From NCBI RefSeq assembly GCF_000337795.1, contig NZ_AOLP01000019.1:388696-452695 (forward strand): a DNA stretch of 64,000 nucleotides. Direction: 5' to 3'. The notes beneath the pieces are model-generated. The model had not been told where the DNA came from, did not search any database, and saw only the letters and a program-made list of their open reading frames with translations. Below are positions 1-8,580 of the stretch, piece by piece; within the stretch, counting starts at the first letter, position 1, and each line of letters starts with the position of its first letter. The stretch comes from Haloferax denitrificans ATCC 35960. GTDB taxonomy: Archaea > Halobacteriota > Halobacteria > Halobacteriales > Haloferacaceae. A program made the translations under genes and the position numbers.

Positions 1-1
1 G

Positions 2-43
2 CTCCGCGACGCGGGCGTGCTGTTCGAAGTGACGGAGCCGTAG
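2..43 (+). CDS. 3' end of an unidentified gene
   Basis: Only the last 13 codons are inside the window; they read LRDAGVLFEVTEP and end at TAG. The frame is open to the left edge and almost every third position is G or C, as in real genes here. It is too short to assign a function. Confidence 0.45.
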   Translation, partial: LRDAGVLFEVTEP

Positions 44-80
44 CTCCGCGTCGGGGTCGGTTTTTCTCGCAGTCGAATTC

Positions 81-680
81 TCAGCCCTCGGCGTGTTCCC
101 GCGCCATCGTGTACGCCTCCCGTAGCTCGTGGAACCGCTCTCGGTCGCCGCCGTGGTCGGGATGCACGTCCTTCACTCGCGCTCGATAGGCGTCCTGAAC
201 GGCCTCCGTGGACGCGTTCGCGGGGAGGTCGAGCCGGTCGAACGCGGCCGACACGGGGTCGTCGAGGTCGGCCAGTTCGGGCTCGACGTCAGGCACGTCG
301 AACGGGAGGCGACGGCCGAGTTGGCCGCCGGGCATCTCGTGTTCGCAGAGGACTGCGTAGACGCCGGCGCGTTCGAGGCGGAAGAACGCCTGCGCGTCGA
401 AGGTGATGGCGACGCCGCGGTCGGGGAGGAAAAACGCCACCGTCTCGCCGCGGACCGGGCGGTCCTCGACGAACCGCTCCCCGATGGAGGTGAGGTAGTC
501 GCGGATTTCGACGCGGCGGCGACCCGTCCCGTCGACGCGGGGGCCGCGGGAGACCCGCCGCTCCGGGAACACACGGCCGCCGACGACGAAGACGCCGGCG
601 ACGACGACGGAGGCGACCGCGCCCGCCACGAGGCCGACGAGGAGCCACGGCGGGAGCAGAAAGACCCACTCCGGAAGCAC
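81..680 (-). CDS. membrane-anchored J-domain protein
   Basis: A protein of about 199 residues. The N-terminus has one hydrophobic segment (residues about 9-32) and the C-terminal 60 residues form a J domain with the diagnostic HPD in VHPDHGGD. J domains stimulate the ATPase of Hsp70 (DnaK), so this one probably recruits DnaK to the membrane; that role is inferred. The middle carries an unrecognised domain of about 90 residues. I chose the GTG at 680 because a TATA-like TTCATAAT lies about 26 bases upstream, giving a leaderless transcript; the frame is open further up to 749, with another GTG at 692. Confidence 0.75.
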   Translation of the reverse strand: MLPEWVFLLPPWLLVGLVAGAVASVVVAGVFVVGGRVFPERRVSRGPRVDGTGRRRVEIRDYLTSIGERFVEDRPVRGETVAFFLPDRGVAITFDAQAFFRLERAGVYAVLCEHEMPGGQLGRRLPFDVPDVEPELADLDDPVSAAFDRLDLPANASTEAVQDAYRARVKDVHPDHGGDRERFHELREAYTMAREHAEG

Positions 681-757
681 GCTAGAAGTCACGGGACGAG
701 CGATTATGAACCCCTCGCTGTCCGTAACGGTTTGCCGCCGGCGGACCAAGTGCCGGT

Positions 758-1006
758 ATGCGACCGATTCGATTCGAGGAGGCTGACAGCGCGGAGCGCA
801 CCCAAATCGGCGAGGGACTGACGCGGCCGGCCGTCGCCGCCGGACGGCTGGAGACGGGCCGCTCGGAGGGGAAGTACTTCCTCCGCCACGGCGACGGCTG
901 TGCCGTCTGCGGGAGGCCGGTCGAAGCCGGGTCGCCGTTCTACCTCGACCCCGACGCCGGCGAAATCCTGTGCGAGGAACACGGCCGGGAGCGCAGGGAG
1001 TCCTGA
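758..1006 (+). CDS. small putative zinc-binding protein
   Basis: An 82-residue acidic protein. C48 and C51 form CxxCG, and C72 with H75 form CxxH, which together could bind one zinc ion. Such short zinc-finger proteins are common in haloarchaea and mostly uncharacterised. The gene is divergent from the J-domain gene and is followed by the ppsA promoter. I cannot name a function. Confidence 0.65.
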   Translation: MRPIRFEEADSAERTQIGEGLTRPAVAAGRLETGRSEGKYFLRHGDGCAVCGRPVEAGSPFYLDPDAGEILCEEHGRERRES

Positions 1007-1040
1007 GAGCGGCCGTCTCCCCGCCGAGGTCGCAATTTCA

Positions 1041-1055
1041 TACTCGGCTTCGAGT
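1041..1055. promoter_or_regulatory. candidate TrmB site upstream of ppsA
   Basis: The sequence TACT, seven bases, then GAGT matches the TACT-N7/8-GAGTA consensus published for the sugar-responsive regulator TrmB in Halobacterium. It lies about 36 bases upstream of the ppsA TATA box (CTTTATC, 1091-1097). An equivalent site stands before pyk. An upstream position fits activation, but that is inferred. Confidence 0.6.
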
Positions 1056-1123
1056 GAGTTTTCATTCATACTTGTTTCGTTCGCAAACTTCTTTATCGGG
1101 GTACGGGACCATACGAACATCAC

Positions 1124-3400
1124 ATGGCTGTAGTCTGGCTGGACGACGTACGGGCCGACGACCTCGACCTGGTCGGCGGGAAAGGCGCGTCGCTGGGTGA
1201 ACTCACGGGTGCGGGGCTCCCCGTGCCGCCGGGATTCGTCGTCACGGCGAGCACGTATCGCGCGTTCATCGAGGACGCGGGCATCGACGACGAGCTGTTC
1301 GCCGCGGTCGAGGTCGACCACGAGGACTCCGCGGCGCTGAAGGAGGCCCACGAGGCGGCCCACGACCTCATCATGGAGACGCCGATGCCGGACGACGTGC
1401 GGGAGGAAATCCTCGACGCCTACCGGAGCGTCGGCGAGGGCGACGCCTTCGTCGCCGTCCGGTCGTCCGCGACGGCCGAGGACCTGCCTGACGCCTCCTT
1501 CGCGGGCCAACAGGAGACGTTCCTCAACGTCACCGAGGAGGACCTCCTCGACCGCGTCAAGGAGTGTTGGGCCTCGCTGTTCTCCGAGCGCGCCATCTAC
1601 TACCGCAACCGGAAGGGGTTCCCCCACGACAAGGTCGATATCGCGGTGGTCGTCCAGCAGATGGTCGACGCCGAGAAGTCCGGCGTGATGTTCACCCGGC
1701 ACCCCTCGACCGGGAAGAAGGAAATCATCATCGAGGCGGCGTGGGGTCTCGGCGAGGCCGTCGTCTCCGGCACCGTCTCGCCCGACAACTACGTCGTCAG
1801 CCGCGAGAGCGGCGATGTCGAAACCGCGACCATCGCGGACAAGAAGACGATGTGCGTCCGCGACGAGGAAAGCGGCGAGACCGTCATGCGCGACGTGCCG
1901 AACGACCGCCGCCACGAGCGCGTCCTCACCGACGACGAGGTGTCCCGCCTCCTCGAACTCGGCGAACTGGTCGAAGACCACTACGAGACGCCGCAGGACG
2001 TGGAGTGGGCCGTCTACGAGGGCGAAGTGTACATGCTCCAGTCGCGCCCGATTACGACCATCGCCGAGGGCGACGGCGAGGAAGGCGAAAGCGACAGCGG
2101 CGGGAGCTCGCGGGCGACCGCGACCGGCGACGACGTGCTCATCCGCGGCCTCGGCGCGAGCCCCGGCATCGCCTCCGGCCGCGCCCGCATCGTCACCAAG
2201 CTCGACCACCTCGACCAGGTGGCCGAGGGCGACATCATCGTCACCGAGATGACCATGCCGGACATGGTGCCCGCGATGAAGCGCGCCGCCGGCATCGTCA
2301 CCGACGAGGGCGGGATGACCTCCCACGCGGCCATCGTCTCCCGCGAACTCGGCGTGCCCGCGGTCGTCGGCACCGGCGACGGGACGAAGACGCTCGAAGA
2401 CGGCGAAATCATCACCATCGACGGCGACAAGGGCACCATCCGCGAGGGCGAGGAACCCGAGGAGAAACAGCGCCAGCCCGTCGAGGAGGCCCGCCCCAAG
2501 ACGCCCGTCAAGCCGATGACCGCGACCGAGGTCAAGGTCAACGTCTCCATCCCCGAGGCGGGCGAGCGCGCCGCCGCCACGGGCGCAGACGGCGTCGGCC
2601 TGCTCCGCATCGAGCACATGGTCCTGACGCTCGGCAAGACCCCAGAGCGGTTCATCGAGCAGAACGGCGAGCGCGCCTACGTGGACGAAATCGTCTCGGG
2701 CGTCCGCGAGGTCGCAGAGGAGTTCTACCCGCGGCCGGTGCGCGTCCGCACCCTCGACGCGCCGACAGACGAGTTCCGACAGCTGGAGGGCGGCGAGAAC
2801 GAGCCGCGCGAGCACAACCCGATGCTCGGCTACCGCGGCATCCGTCGCGGCCTCGACAACCCGAGCGTGTTCCGCCTCGAACTGCAGGCGTTCCGCCGCC
2901 TGTTCGACATGGGCTACGACAACCTCGAAGTCATGTTCCCGCTCGTCAACGACGCGGAGGACGTGCTCCGGGCGAAAGAGCACATGCGCGAGGCCGGCAT
3001 CGACCCCGAAAAGCGCGAGTGGGGCGTCATGATAGAGACGCCCGCGGCGGCACTCTGCATCGAGGAGCTCGCCGACGCCGGCATCGACTTCGCCTCCTTC
3101 GGCACGAACGACCTGACGCAGTACACCCTCGCGGTGGACCGCAACAACGAGCACGTCGCCGACATCTACGACGAACTGCACCCGGCGGTGCTCAAACTCA
3201 TCGGCGACACCATCGAGACGTGCCGCGAGGTCGGCGTGAAGACGAGCATCTGCGGGCAGGCCGGCTCGAAGCCCAAGATGGTCCAGTTCCTCGTCGACAA
3301 GGGCGTCAGCTCCATCTCGGCCAACATCGACGCCGTCCGCGACGTGCAACACGAGGTCAAGCGCGTCGAACAGCGGCTCCTCCTCGACTCGGTCCGCTGA
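1124..3400 (+). CDS. ppsA: phosphoenolpyruvate synthase
   Basis: Converts pyruvate and ATP to PEP, AMP and phosphate, the entry step of gluconeogenesis. The 758 residues show the expected order: an N-terminal nucleotide-binding domain (1 to about 320), the swivelling phosphohistidine domain with GGMTSHAA and catalytic His401, and a C-terminal TIM barrel that binds PEP, with Cys710 in SICGQAG. The domain order and size agree with bacterial and archaeal PpsA. The start is supported by a TATA box at 1091-1097, which would put transcription within a few bases of the ATG. A TrmB-like site upstream suggests sugar-dependent control. Confidence 0.97.
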   Translation: MAVVWLDDVRADDLDLVGGKGASLGELTGAGLPVPPGFVVTASTYRAFIEDAGIDDELFAAVEVDHEDSAALKEAHEAAHDLIMETPMPDDVREEILDAYRSVGEGDAFVAVRSSATAEDLPDASFAGQQETFLNVTEEDLLDRVKECWASLFSERAIYYRNRKGFPHDKVDIAVVVQQMVDAEKSGVMFTRHPSTGKKEIIIEAAWGLGEAVVSGTVSPDNYVVSRESGDVETATIADKKTMCVRDEESGETVMRDVPNDRRHERVLTDDEVSRLLELGELVEDHYETPQDVEWAVYEGEVYMLQSRPITTIAEGDGEEGESDSGGSSRATATGDDVLIRGLGASPGIASGRARIVTKLDHLDQVAEGDIIVTEMTMPDMVPAMKRAAGIVTDEGGMTSHAAIVSRELGVPAVVGTGDGTKTLEDGEIITIDGDKGTIREGEEPEEKQRQPVEEARPKTPVKPMTATEVKVNVSIPEAGERAAATGADGVGLLRIEHMVLTLGKTPERFIEQNGERAYVDEIVSGVREVAEEFYPRPVRVRTLDAPTDEFRQLEGGENEPREHNPMLGYRGIRRGLDNPSVFRLELQAFRRLFDMGYDNLEVMFPLVNDAEDVLRAKEHMREAGIDPEKREWGVMIETPAAALCIEELADAGIDFASFGTNDLTQYTLAVDRNNEHVADIYDELHPAVLKLIGDTIETCREVGVKTSICGQAGSKPKMVQFLVDKGVSSISANIDAVRDVQHEVKRVEQRLLLDSVR

Positions 3401-3448
3401 GGCCCGGCGAACGTCGAAGGGCGACCACCCGCGTTCCGTCTTTTCTCG

Positions 3449-3461
3449 TCCGCGTAGCGGA
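3449..3461. repeat. short palindrome with GTA loop
   Basis: TCCGC-GTA-GCGGA forms a five-base-pair hairpin with a three-base loop in the spacer after ppsA, just downstream of a short T run (3441-3444). It may belong to the same dispersed palindrome type found inside metS and trpA, or act at the 3' end of the ppsA message. Confidence 0.4.
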
Positions 3462-3530
3462 AGCTGTCGGCTGGGCGACGCGGCGCAATGGAGCGGAACC
3501 GATATACTGGGTGTGGTTATAGTGGGATGC

Positions 3531-4604
3531 ATGCAGCGCGCGGCACCGCAGGAGTTCGACCGCGTCCTCTCTTCGATGTGCACCCGACCGCACCCGGCCG
3601 CTCGGAAGGCCGCAGAGCGGTTCTTCGCGACCAACCCCGGCGACCCGGCGACCTATCAGGCCGTCGCCGCACTCGAAGAAGACGCACTCTCGTACCTCGG
3701 CGAGATTACCGGCCTCTCGGCCCCCAACGGCTACGTGACGAGCGGCGGGACCGAGGCCAACATCCAGGCCATCCGGGCCGCGCGAAACCACGCCCGCGAC
3801 GACGACCCGAACGTCGTCGCCCCCGAGAGCATCCACTTCAGCTTCCAGAAGGCCGCCGACGTGCTCGACGTGGAGCTCCGCGTCGTCCCCGTCGACGACG
3901 ACTACCGCGCGAACGTCGCGGCCGTCCGCGAGGCCGTCGACGACCACACCGTCCTCGTCGCCGGCGTCGCCGGCACGACCGAGTTCGGCCGCGTCGACCC
4001 GATTCCCGAGTTGACCGCGGTCGCCCACGACGCCGGCGCGCTGATGCACGTCGACGCCGCGTGGGGCGGCTTCGTCCTCCCCTTTACCGACCACGAGTGG
4101 TCGTTCGCCCACGCGCCGGTCGACTCGATGACCATCGACCCCCACAAGTACGGGCAGGCGGTCGTCCCCGCCGGCGGCCTGCTGTTCCGCGATAAGTCGG
4201 TCGTCGACTCGCTGGCGGTCGACACGCCGTACCTCGAATCCGCGTCGCAGGCGAGCCTCACCGGCACCCGGAGCGGCGCGGGCGTCGCCTCCGCGGCCGC
4301 CGCGATGCGCGAACTCTGGCCCGACGGCTACCGCGACGTCTACGAGCGCCAGCAGGCGAACGCCGACTGGCTCTACGACGAACTCCGCGCCCGCGGCTAC
4401 GACGCCGTCGAACCCGAACTTCCACTGGTCGCCGCGAGCGTCGACGACGGGCAGTTCGAGTCGCTCCGCGACCTCGGCTGGCGCATCTCGCGGACCGCGA
4501 GCGGCGAACTCCGCATCGTCTGTATGCCGCACGTCTCCCGCGAGTCGCTCCGGGCGTTCCTCTCGGACCTCGACGACCTCCGGTCGGGACCGGCGCGCAA
4601 CTGA
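3531..4604 (+). CDS. mfnA: PLP-dependent aspartate/tyrosine decarboxylase (MfnA)
   Basis: A 357-residue group II decarboxylase. Archaeal MfnA makes tyramine in methanogens; haloarchaea lack methanofuran, so beta-alanine for coenzyme A from aspartate is the more likely product. The PLP lysine is K206 in DPHKYGQ, and HVDAAWGG carries the aspartate that contacts the cofactor ring nitrogen. I chose the ATG at 3531, not a GTG 18 bases upstream, because homologues begin with a short MQ..APQEF-type sequence. It stands alone between ppsA and a membrane protein gene. Confidence 0.88.
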   Translation: MQRAAPQEFDRVLSSMCTRPHPAARKAAERFFATNPGDPATYQAVAALEEDALSYLGEITGLSAPNGYVTSGGTEANIQAIRAARNHARDDDPNVVAPESIHFSFQKAADVLDVELRVVPVDDDYRANVAAVREAVDDHTVLVAGVAGTTEFGRVDPIPELTAVAHDAGALMHVDAAWGGFVLPFTDHEWSFAHAPVDSMTIDPHKYGQAVVPAGGLLFRDKSVVDSLAVDTPYLESASQASLTGTRSGAGVASAAAAMRELWPDGYRDVYERQQANADWLYDELRARGYDAVEPELPLVAASVDDGQFESLRDLGWRISRTASGELRIVCMPHVSRESLRAFLSDLDDLRSGPARN

Positions 4605-4653
4605 GCCGGTCCGAACCTGAAAGCTTACAATCGACTGGCTTCGACCCTCTCGT

Positions 4654-5220
4654 GTGTCTCTCACCGCGTTCGCATCGCTCGCAGACCTGACCGTCAGTCT
4701 GTACCCCGACTTCTCGTGGCTCTCGTCGCTCGTCGAGACGGCCACCGGCTGGGTCGGGTTAGTCATCATCTTCGCCTACTCGTTTCTCATCGCCTTCGCC
4801 CTCCCCGGCGTGAGCGAAATCGTCCTCGCCGCCCCGCTCGACCTCGGGCTACCCTACGGCGCGAAACTCGCGGTCATCATCCTCGTCAGCGGCGCGGGCA
4901 AGGCCGCCGGGAGCGTCTTCGCGTTCCACATCGGCCGCCAGACGACGGAGTCGGGCTACGTCGAGCGGGCGCTCGAACGGCTCCCGGTCGACGTGATGGG
5001 CTGGACCGAACGCAAGGCCGTCGAAATCGCGCAGAACTGGGGCTTCGCCGGCCTCGCGGCCGCGCTCTGCGTGCCGGGCTTCCCGGACACGCTGTCGATT
5101 TACGCGTTTTCGGTCCTCGAAGACGACTACCTCAGGTTCGCCGCCGCAACGTTCGTTGGCTCCTGCGGCCGACTCGTCGTGACGGTCATCGGCATCGAGG
5201 CCGCGCTGGCGTTCCTCTGA
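4654..5220 (+). CDS. VTT-domain (YqaA/DedA-like) membrane protein
   Basis: A 188-residue integral membrane protein with about four to five hydrophobic segments. A glycine-rich re-entrant stretch (LVSGAGKAAGSVFAFHIG) and a later PGFPDT motif are typical of the VTT/SNARE-associated family, whose members move lipids or small ions. The start is GTG. The gap to mfnA is 49 bases. The substrate cannot be read from the sequence. Confidence 0.75.
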   Translation: MSLTAFASLADLTVSLYPDFSWLSSLVETATGWVGLVIIFAYSFLIAFALPGVSEIVLAAPLDLGLPYGAKLAVIILVSGAGKAAGSVFAFHIGRQTTESGYVERALERLPVDVMGWTERKAVEIAQNWGFAGLAAALCVPGFPDTLSIYAFSVLEDDYLRFAAATFVGSCGRLVVTVIGIEAALAFL

Positions 5221-5287
5221 GCGGGTCGAGGGGCGGCGCGAGCGCCCTGAGCACCCCGAGGGCCGTTCGCGTCGCCCGAGCGCCCGA

Positions 5288-5515
5288 CAATTTATACGCG
5301 CGCTCGGCTTCAGTACCGGTGTGACCGCGACGGGACTCCCCGACAACATGCGTATGCGCGCGTTCTTTTAGCCGCGGGTGGACCCGCCTTCGGCCGTCGC
5401 CTCGGTAACGTGAGACGGCGGTCGGACCCGGCGAACCTCGGGGCGATATCGCACCGCCAGACAGACGCGTCCGAAGCGGCGGGCTTTAGGCCCGCTTCCG
5501 AGATACACGACACAG
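5288..5515 (+). other. structured leader region upstream of metS
   Basis: A strong TATA box (TTTATAC, 5291-5297) lies about 220 bases before metS, much further than usual for this genome. Downstream are a possible 16-codon leaderless ORF (5321-5371) ending in a T-rich run, then three hairpins: 5374-5378 with 5383-5387, 5393-5398 with 5414-5419, and 5481-5486 with 5492-5497. The last loop, TTTAG, could alternatively be a weak TATA element for a leaderless metS message. It may be a leader with attenuation-like control or a small RNA. Confidence 0.45.
5321..5371 (+). CDS. possible 16-codon leader peptide
   Basis: GTG at 5321 lies about 26 bases after the centre of a strong TATA box, exactly where a leaderless transcript would begin. 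It would encode MTATGLPDNMRMRAFF and stop at TAG. Two ATG codons near its end make it tempting as a methionine-sensing leader for methionyl-tRNA synthetase, but this is a hypothesis from position and content only. Confidence 0.3.
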   Translation: MTATGLPDNMRMRAFF

Positions 5516-7651
5516 ATGAGTCACGAGGACTTCCCCACGGAGAACCCAGCGGTGGTGACGTGTGGACTGCCGTACGCGAACGGCGACCTCCACATCGGCC
5601 ACCTCAGAACGTACGTCGGCGGCGACATCTACAGTCGCTCGCTGCGAACACTCGGCCAGCAGACGGCCTTCGTCAGCGGGTCGGACATGCACGGCACGCC
5701 GGTCGCCGTCAACGCCGAGAAGGAGGGCGTCACGCCCGAGGAGTTCGCGCTCCGCCACCACGAGAAGTACGAGGCGACGTTCCCCCGCTTCAACATCGAG
5801 TTCGACAACTACGGCCACACCCACGACGAGACGAACACCGAACTGACGCAGGAAATCGTCCGGACGCTCGAAGCCGAGGGCTACGTCTACGAGAAGGAGA
5901 TTCCGGTCGCCTACGACCCCGAGGCGGACCAGTGGCTCCCCGACCGCTTCGTCGAGGGCGCGTGTCCGTACTGCGGCGCGCACGCCCGCGGCGACGAGTG
6001 CGACGAGGGCTGTGGGCGTCACCTCGAACCCGGCGAAATCGAAGAGCCGACCTCGACGCTCACCGGCAACCCCGCGGAGTACCGCGAGCGCGAGCACAAG
6101 TTCTTCGCGGTCTCCGACCTCCAAGAGTACCTCCAGGAGTTCATCGACCGCCTCGAAGGCACCTCGAACGCCCAGAACCAGCCCCGCGAGTGGATAGAGG
6201 GCGAACTGCAGGACTGGTGTATCACCCGCGACATGGACTGGGGCATCGACTACCCCGGCGACGAGGGCGACGACCTCGTGCTGTACGTCTGGGTCGACGC
6301 GCCAATCGAGTACATCTCCTCGACGAAGCAGTACACCGAGCGCGTCGGTGCCGACACGTTCGACTGGGAGGCCGCGTGGAAGGACGCGGGCGTCTCCGAA
6401 TCCGACGCGGGTTCGGAGGCTCGCCGGACGGAGTCCGGCGGTGACATCGTCCACATCATCGGCCGCGACATCATCCAGCACCACACCGTGTTCTGGCCGG
6501 CGATGCTCCGCGGCGCGGGCTACGTCGAGCCGCGCGCGGTCATGGCCTCCGGCTTCATCACGCTCAACGGCAAGGGCTTTTCCACCTCGCGCAACCGCGC
6601 CGTCTGGGCCGACGAGTACCTCGACGAGGGCTTCCACCCCGACCTGCTTCGGTACTACCTCGCCACCAACGGCGGCTTCCAGCAGGACGTGGACTTCTCG
6701 TGGTCGAAGTTCAAAGACCGCGTGAACAGCGAACTCGTCGGCACGGTCGGCAACTTCCTCTACCGGTCGATGCTCTTCGCGTACCGCAACTTCGAGGGGA
6801 CGCCCGACGCCGACGTGTCGGAAGAAGTCGAAGCCCGCATCGAGGAGGCCATCGACGAGTTCGAAGCCGGCATCAACGACTACTCCGTCCGGCAGGCCGG
6901 CAACGCCGCCGTTCGCCTCGCCCAGTTCGGCAACGAGTACATCCAGCGCAACGAGCCGTGGAAGCTCACCGACGAGGACCCCGAGGCCGCGGCGCAGGTC
7001 ATCCGCGACTGCGTCCAGATTGCGAAGGCCATCGCCGTGCTGTTCTTCCCCGTCGCGCCGGGCAAGATGCAGGCGCTCTGGGAACAGCTCGGCGAGGACG
7101 GCTCCGTGACCGACACCGCCGTCGACGACGCCTTCGAGGCCCCGCCGGCGTCCTTCGGCGAGCCCGAGGCGCTGTTCGAGAAAATCGAAGACGAGCGCGT
7201 CGAGGAACTCAACGAGAAGCTCGAAGCGCGCGTGGCCGAGACGGAATCCGAAAGCGACGAGTCCGACGAGGACGCCGAGAACGATATGGACGCTGACTCC
7301 GACGCCGACATCGACTTCGAACCCATCGCCGACGACCGCATCAGCTTCGAGGAGTTCCAGGACCTCGACATCCGCGTGGGCGAAATCGTCGCCGCCGAGG
7401 GCATCGACGGCGCGGACAAACTCGCCAGGCTCACCGTCGACATCGGCGTCGAAGAGCGCCAAATCGTCGCCGGCATCAAACAGCTCCACGACCTCGACGC
7501 GCTTTCCGGGACGAAGGTCATCATCGTCGCCAACCTCGAAAAGGCCGAACTGTTCGGCGTCGAGTCCAACGGGATGCTGTTGGCCGCGGGCGACGAGGCC
7601 GACATCCTGACGACCCACGGCGACGCCGTCCCCGGCACGAAAGTTCAGTAA
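5516..7651 (+). CDS. metS: methionyl-tRNA synthetase with C-terminal tRNA-binding domain
   Basis: Charges tRNA-Met with methionine. The 711 residues include the class I HIGH signature at 26-29, a cysteine-rich zinc knuckle near 149-165 (CPYCG...CDEGCG), and the second signature KGFSTSR at 353-359 in place of KMSKS. An acidic linker at about 575-605 leads to an OB-fold tRNA-binding domain (about 608-711) that in some archaea is a separate protein. Between AAWKD and IVHIIGRD there is a short extra loop encoded partly by a perfect palindrome (6422-6440). A T6 and a T5 run follow the stop codon. Confidence 0.97.
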   Translation: MSHEDFPTENPAVVTCGLPYANGDLHIGHLRTYVGGDIYSRSLRTLGQQTAFVSGSDMHGTPVAVNAEKEGVTPEEFALRHHEKYEATFPRFNIEFDNYGHTHDETNTELTQEIVRTLEAEGYVYEKEIPVAYDPEADQWLPDRFVEGACPYCGAHARGDECDEGCGRHLEPGEIEEPTSTLTGNPAEYREREHKFFAVSDLQEYLQEFIDRLEGTSNAQNQPREWIEGELQDWCITRDMDWGIDYPGDEGDDLVLYVWVDAPIEYISSTKQYTERVGADTFDWEAAWKDAGVSESDAGSEARRTESGGDIVHIIGRDIIQHHTVFWPAMLRGAGYVEPRAVMASGFITLNGKGFSTSRNRAVWADEYLDEGFHPDLLRYYLATNGGFQQDVDFSWSKFKDRVNSELVGTVGNFLYRSMLFAYRNFEGTPDADVSEEVEARIEEAIDEFEAGINDYSVRQAGNAAVRLAQFGNEYIQRNEPWKLTDEDPEAAAQVIRDCVQIAKAIAVLFFPVAPGKMQALWEQLGEDGSVTDTAVDDAFEAPPASFGEPEALFEKIEDERVEELNEKLEARVAETESESDESDEDAENDMDADSDADIDFEPIADDRISFEEFQDLDIRVGEIVAAEGIDGADKLARLTVDIGVEERQIVAGIKQLHDLDALSGTKVIIVANLEKAELFGVESNGMLLAAGDEADILTTHGDAVPGTKVQ
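6422..6440. repeat. in-frame palindrome inside metS
   Basis: CGCCGGAC-GGA-GTCCGGCG is a perfect 8-3-8 inverted repeat within the coding sequence. With the preceding GAGGCT it encodes SEARRTES, an extra hydrophilic loop not expected in the family. An element of identical geometry and similar peptide lies in trpA. Confidence 0.7.
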
Positions 7652-7713
7652 ACGGCCGCCTCCGACCGATACGCGACCGCCTCCGACCCGACACGCGACC
7701 ACCCACAACCCGA

Positions 7714-7734
7714 TTTTTTCGACGCGCCGTTTTT
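7714..7734 (+). terminator. T-run terminator after metS
   Basis: A run of six T (7714-7719) and one of five T (7730-7734), with GC-rich DNA between and around, follow metS by about 65 bases. Oligo-T tracts are the usual archaeal intrinsic termination signal. Confidence 0.6.
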
Positions 7735-7801
7735 CTCGACGCCGTCCCCGTGTCAGAGACGGACCACAGCGCCTAACTGCGCCGCCCCCCGAGCGTCGCC
7801 C

Positions 7802-8107
7802 ATGCGAATCGGAAGACGGGAAGCGGTCGGAATCGTCGTCGCGCTCGCGGTGTTCGCGGGCGTCGTCGCCGCGGTCACCGGCGGCGGCGCGGGCACCCTG
7901 ACCGTCGAACGCGTGGACGAACTCCCGCAGGGACAGGGTGCGGTCGCCTTCGGCAACCTCGACCCCGACCAGCGCGAGACGTTCGCGGAGGCGGTCTCGA
8001 CCGACGAGCCGGTGGCGATACCGAACGAGGCGGCGCGAAACGAGTTCGTCGACCCCGGCTACGTCCGGTACGACGGCGGTATCTACCGGACGACCGTCTC
8101 CGACTGA
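7802..8107 (+). CDS. small membrane-anchored protein, paralogue of the next gene
   Basis: A 101-residue protein with one N-terminal hydrophobic segment (residues about 9-27) followed by a domain of about 70 residues. That domain is shared with the next gene: both have VxRVDxLPQGxGAV, then PDQ, then [19 protein letters not shown] near the end. The N-terminus looks like a signal anchor, so the domain should face outside. I do not recognise the family. Confidence 0.75.
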   Translation: MRIGRREAVGIVVALAVFAGVVAAVTGGGAGTLTVERVDELPQGQGAVAFGNLDPDQRETFAEAVSTDEPVAIPNEAARNEFVDPGYVRYDGGIYRTTVSD

Positions 8108-8178
8108 GTCGGCGTTCGGCGCTCGAATCCCGCGCCGAGACCGGAGCGGCTTTGAACGGCGACGCTGGAGCGCCGGCC

Positions 8179-8466
8179 ATGCGAGTCAGCGTGTTGCTCG
8201 CCGCGGCGCTCGTCCTCTCGACGGGCTGTCTCGGCGGCGGAAGCGGGACAGCGAGGCTGAGCGTCACCCGAGTCGACGACCTCCCGCAGGGCGAGGGAGC
8301 CGTCTCGTATCAGAACCTCGCGCCTGACCAACAGTCGGCGTTCCGGCAGGCGCTCGGGGGCGAGACCGTGACGCTCCGGACGGGAACGGACAGAAACGAG
8401 TTCCGCGACCCCGGCTACGTCAGATACGACGGGAAAATTTACCAAACGACCATTATAGTTGCGTGA
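8179..8466 (+). CDS. small lipoprotein, paralogue of the preceding gene
   Basis: A 95-residue protein with a lipoprotein signal: hydrophobic stretch, then lipobox LSTGC, then a short Gly/Ser spacer. Haloarchaeal lipoproteins are usually lipid-modified and often Tat-exported, but no twin arginine is visible here, so the route is uncertain. The C-terminal domain repeats that of the gene 71 bases upstream, so the pair arose by tandem duplication with different anchors. The ATG at 8179 is preferred over a TTG 27 bases upstream because it puts the signal peptide at the very start. Confidence 0.75.
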   Translation: MRVSVLLAAALVLSTGCLGGGSGTARLSVTRVDDLPQGEGAVSYQNLAPDQQSAFRQALGGETVTLRTGTDRNEFRDPGYVRYDGKIYQTTIIVA

Positions 8467-8524
8467 GGTCGACCGAGCGGTCAGTTCGACGGGCGAACTA
8501 TAGAGGGTACGTATGCGAACCCGT

Positions 8525-8539
8525 TACTCGGCACCGAGT
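8525..8539. promoter_or_regulatory. candidate TrmB site upstream of pyk
   Basis: TACT, seven bases, GAGT, identical in 13 of 15 positions to the site before ppsA and embedded in the dyad ACTCGG-CA-CCGAGT. It lies only 13 bases upstream of the pyk TATA box (8553-8559), so a bound protein could touch the basal transcription factors. A repressing role is inferred. Confidence 0.6.
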
Positions 8540-8580
8540 TCATCATCGGGCTTTTTTATCAGTCACTCGTAGGCGGTGCC

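Noticed and set aside
704..3634. Long open frame (about 976 codons) antisense to ppsA
   Set aside because: High GC removes stop codons opposite real genes. The protein is a low-complexity Arg/Val/Asp mix without a domain, while ppsA is certain.
5370..5510. Possible SRP RNA, RNase P RNA or tRNA before metS
   Set aside because: The segment forms hairpins, but it is too short for SRP RNA and lacks the conserved SRP, RNase P and tRNA motifs.
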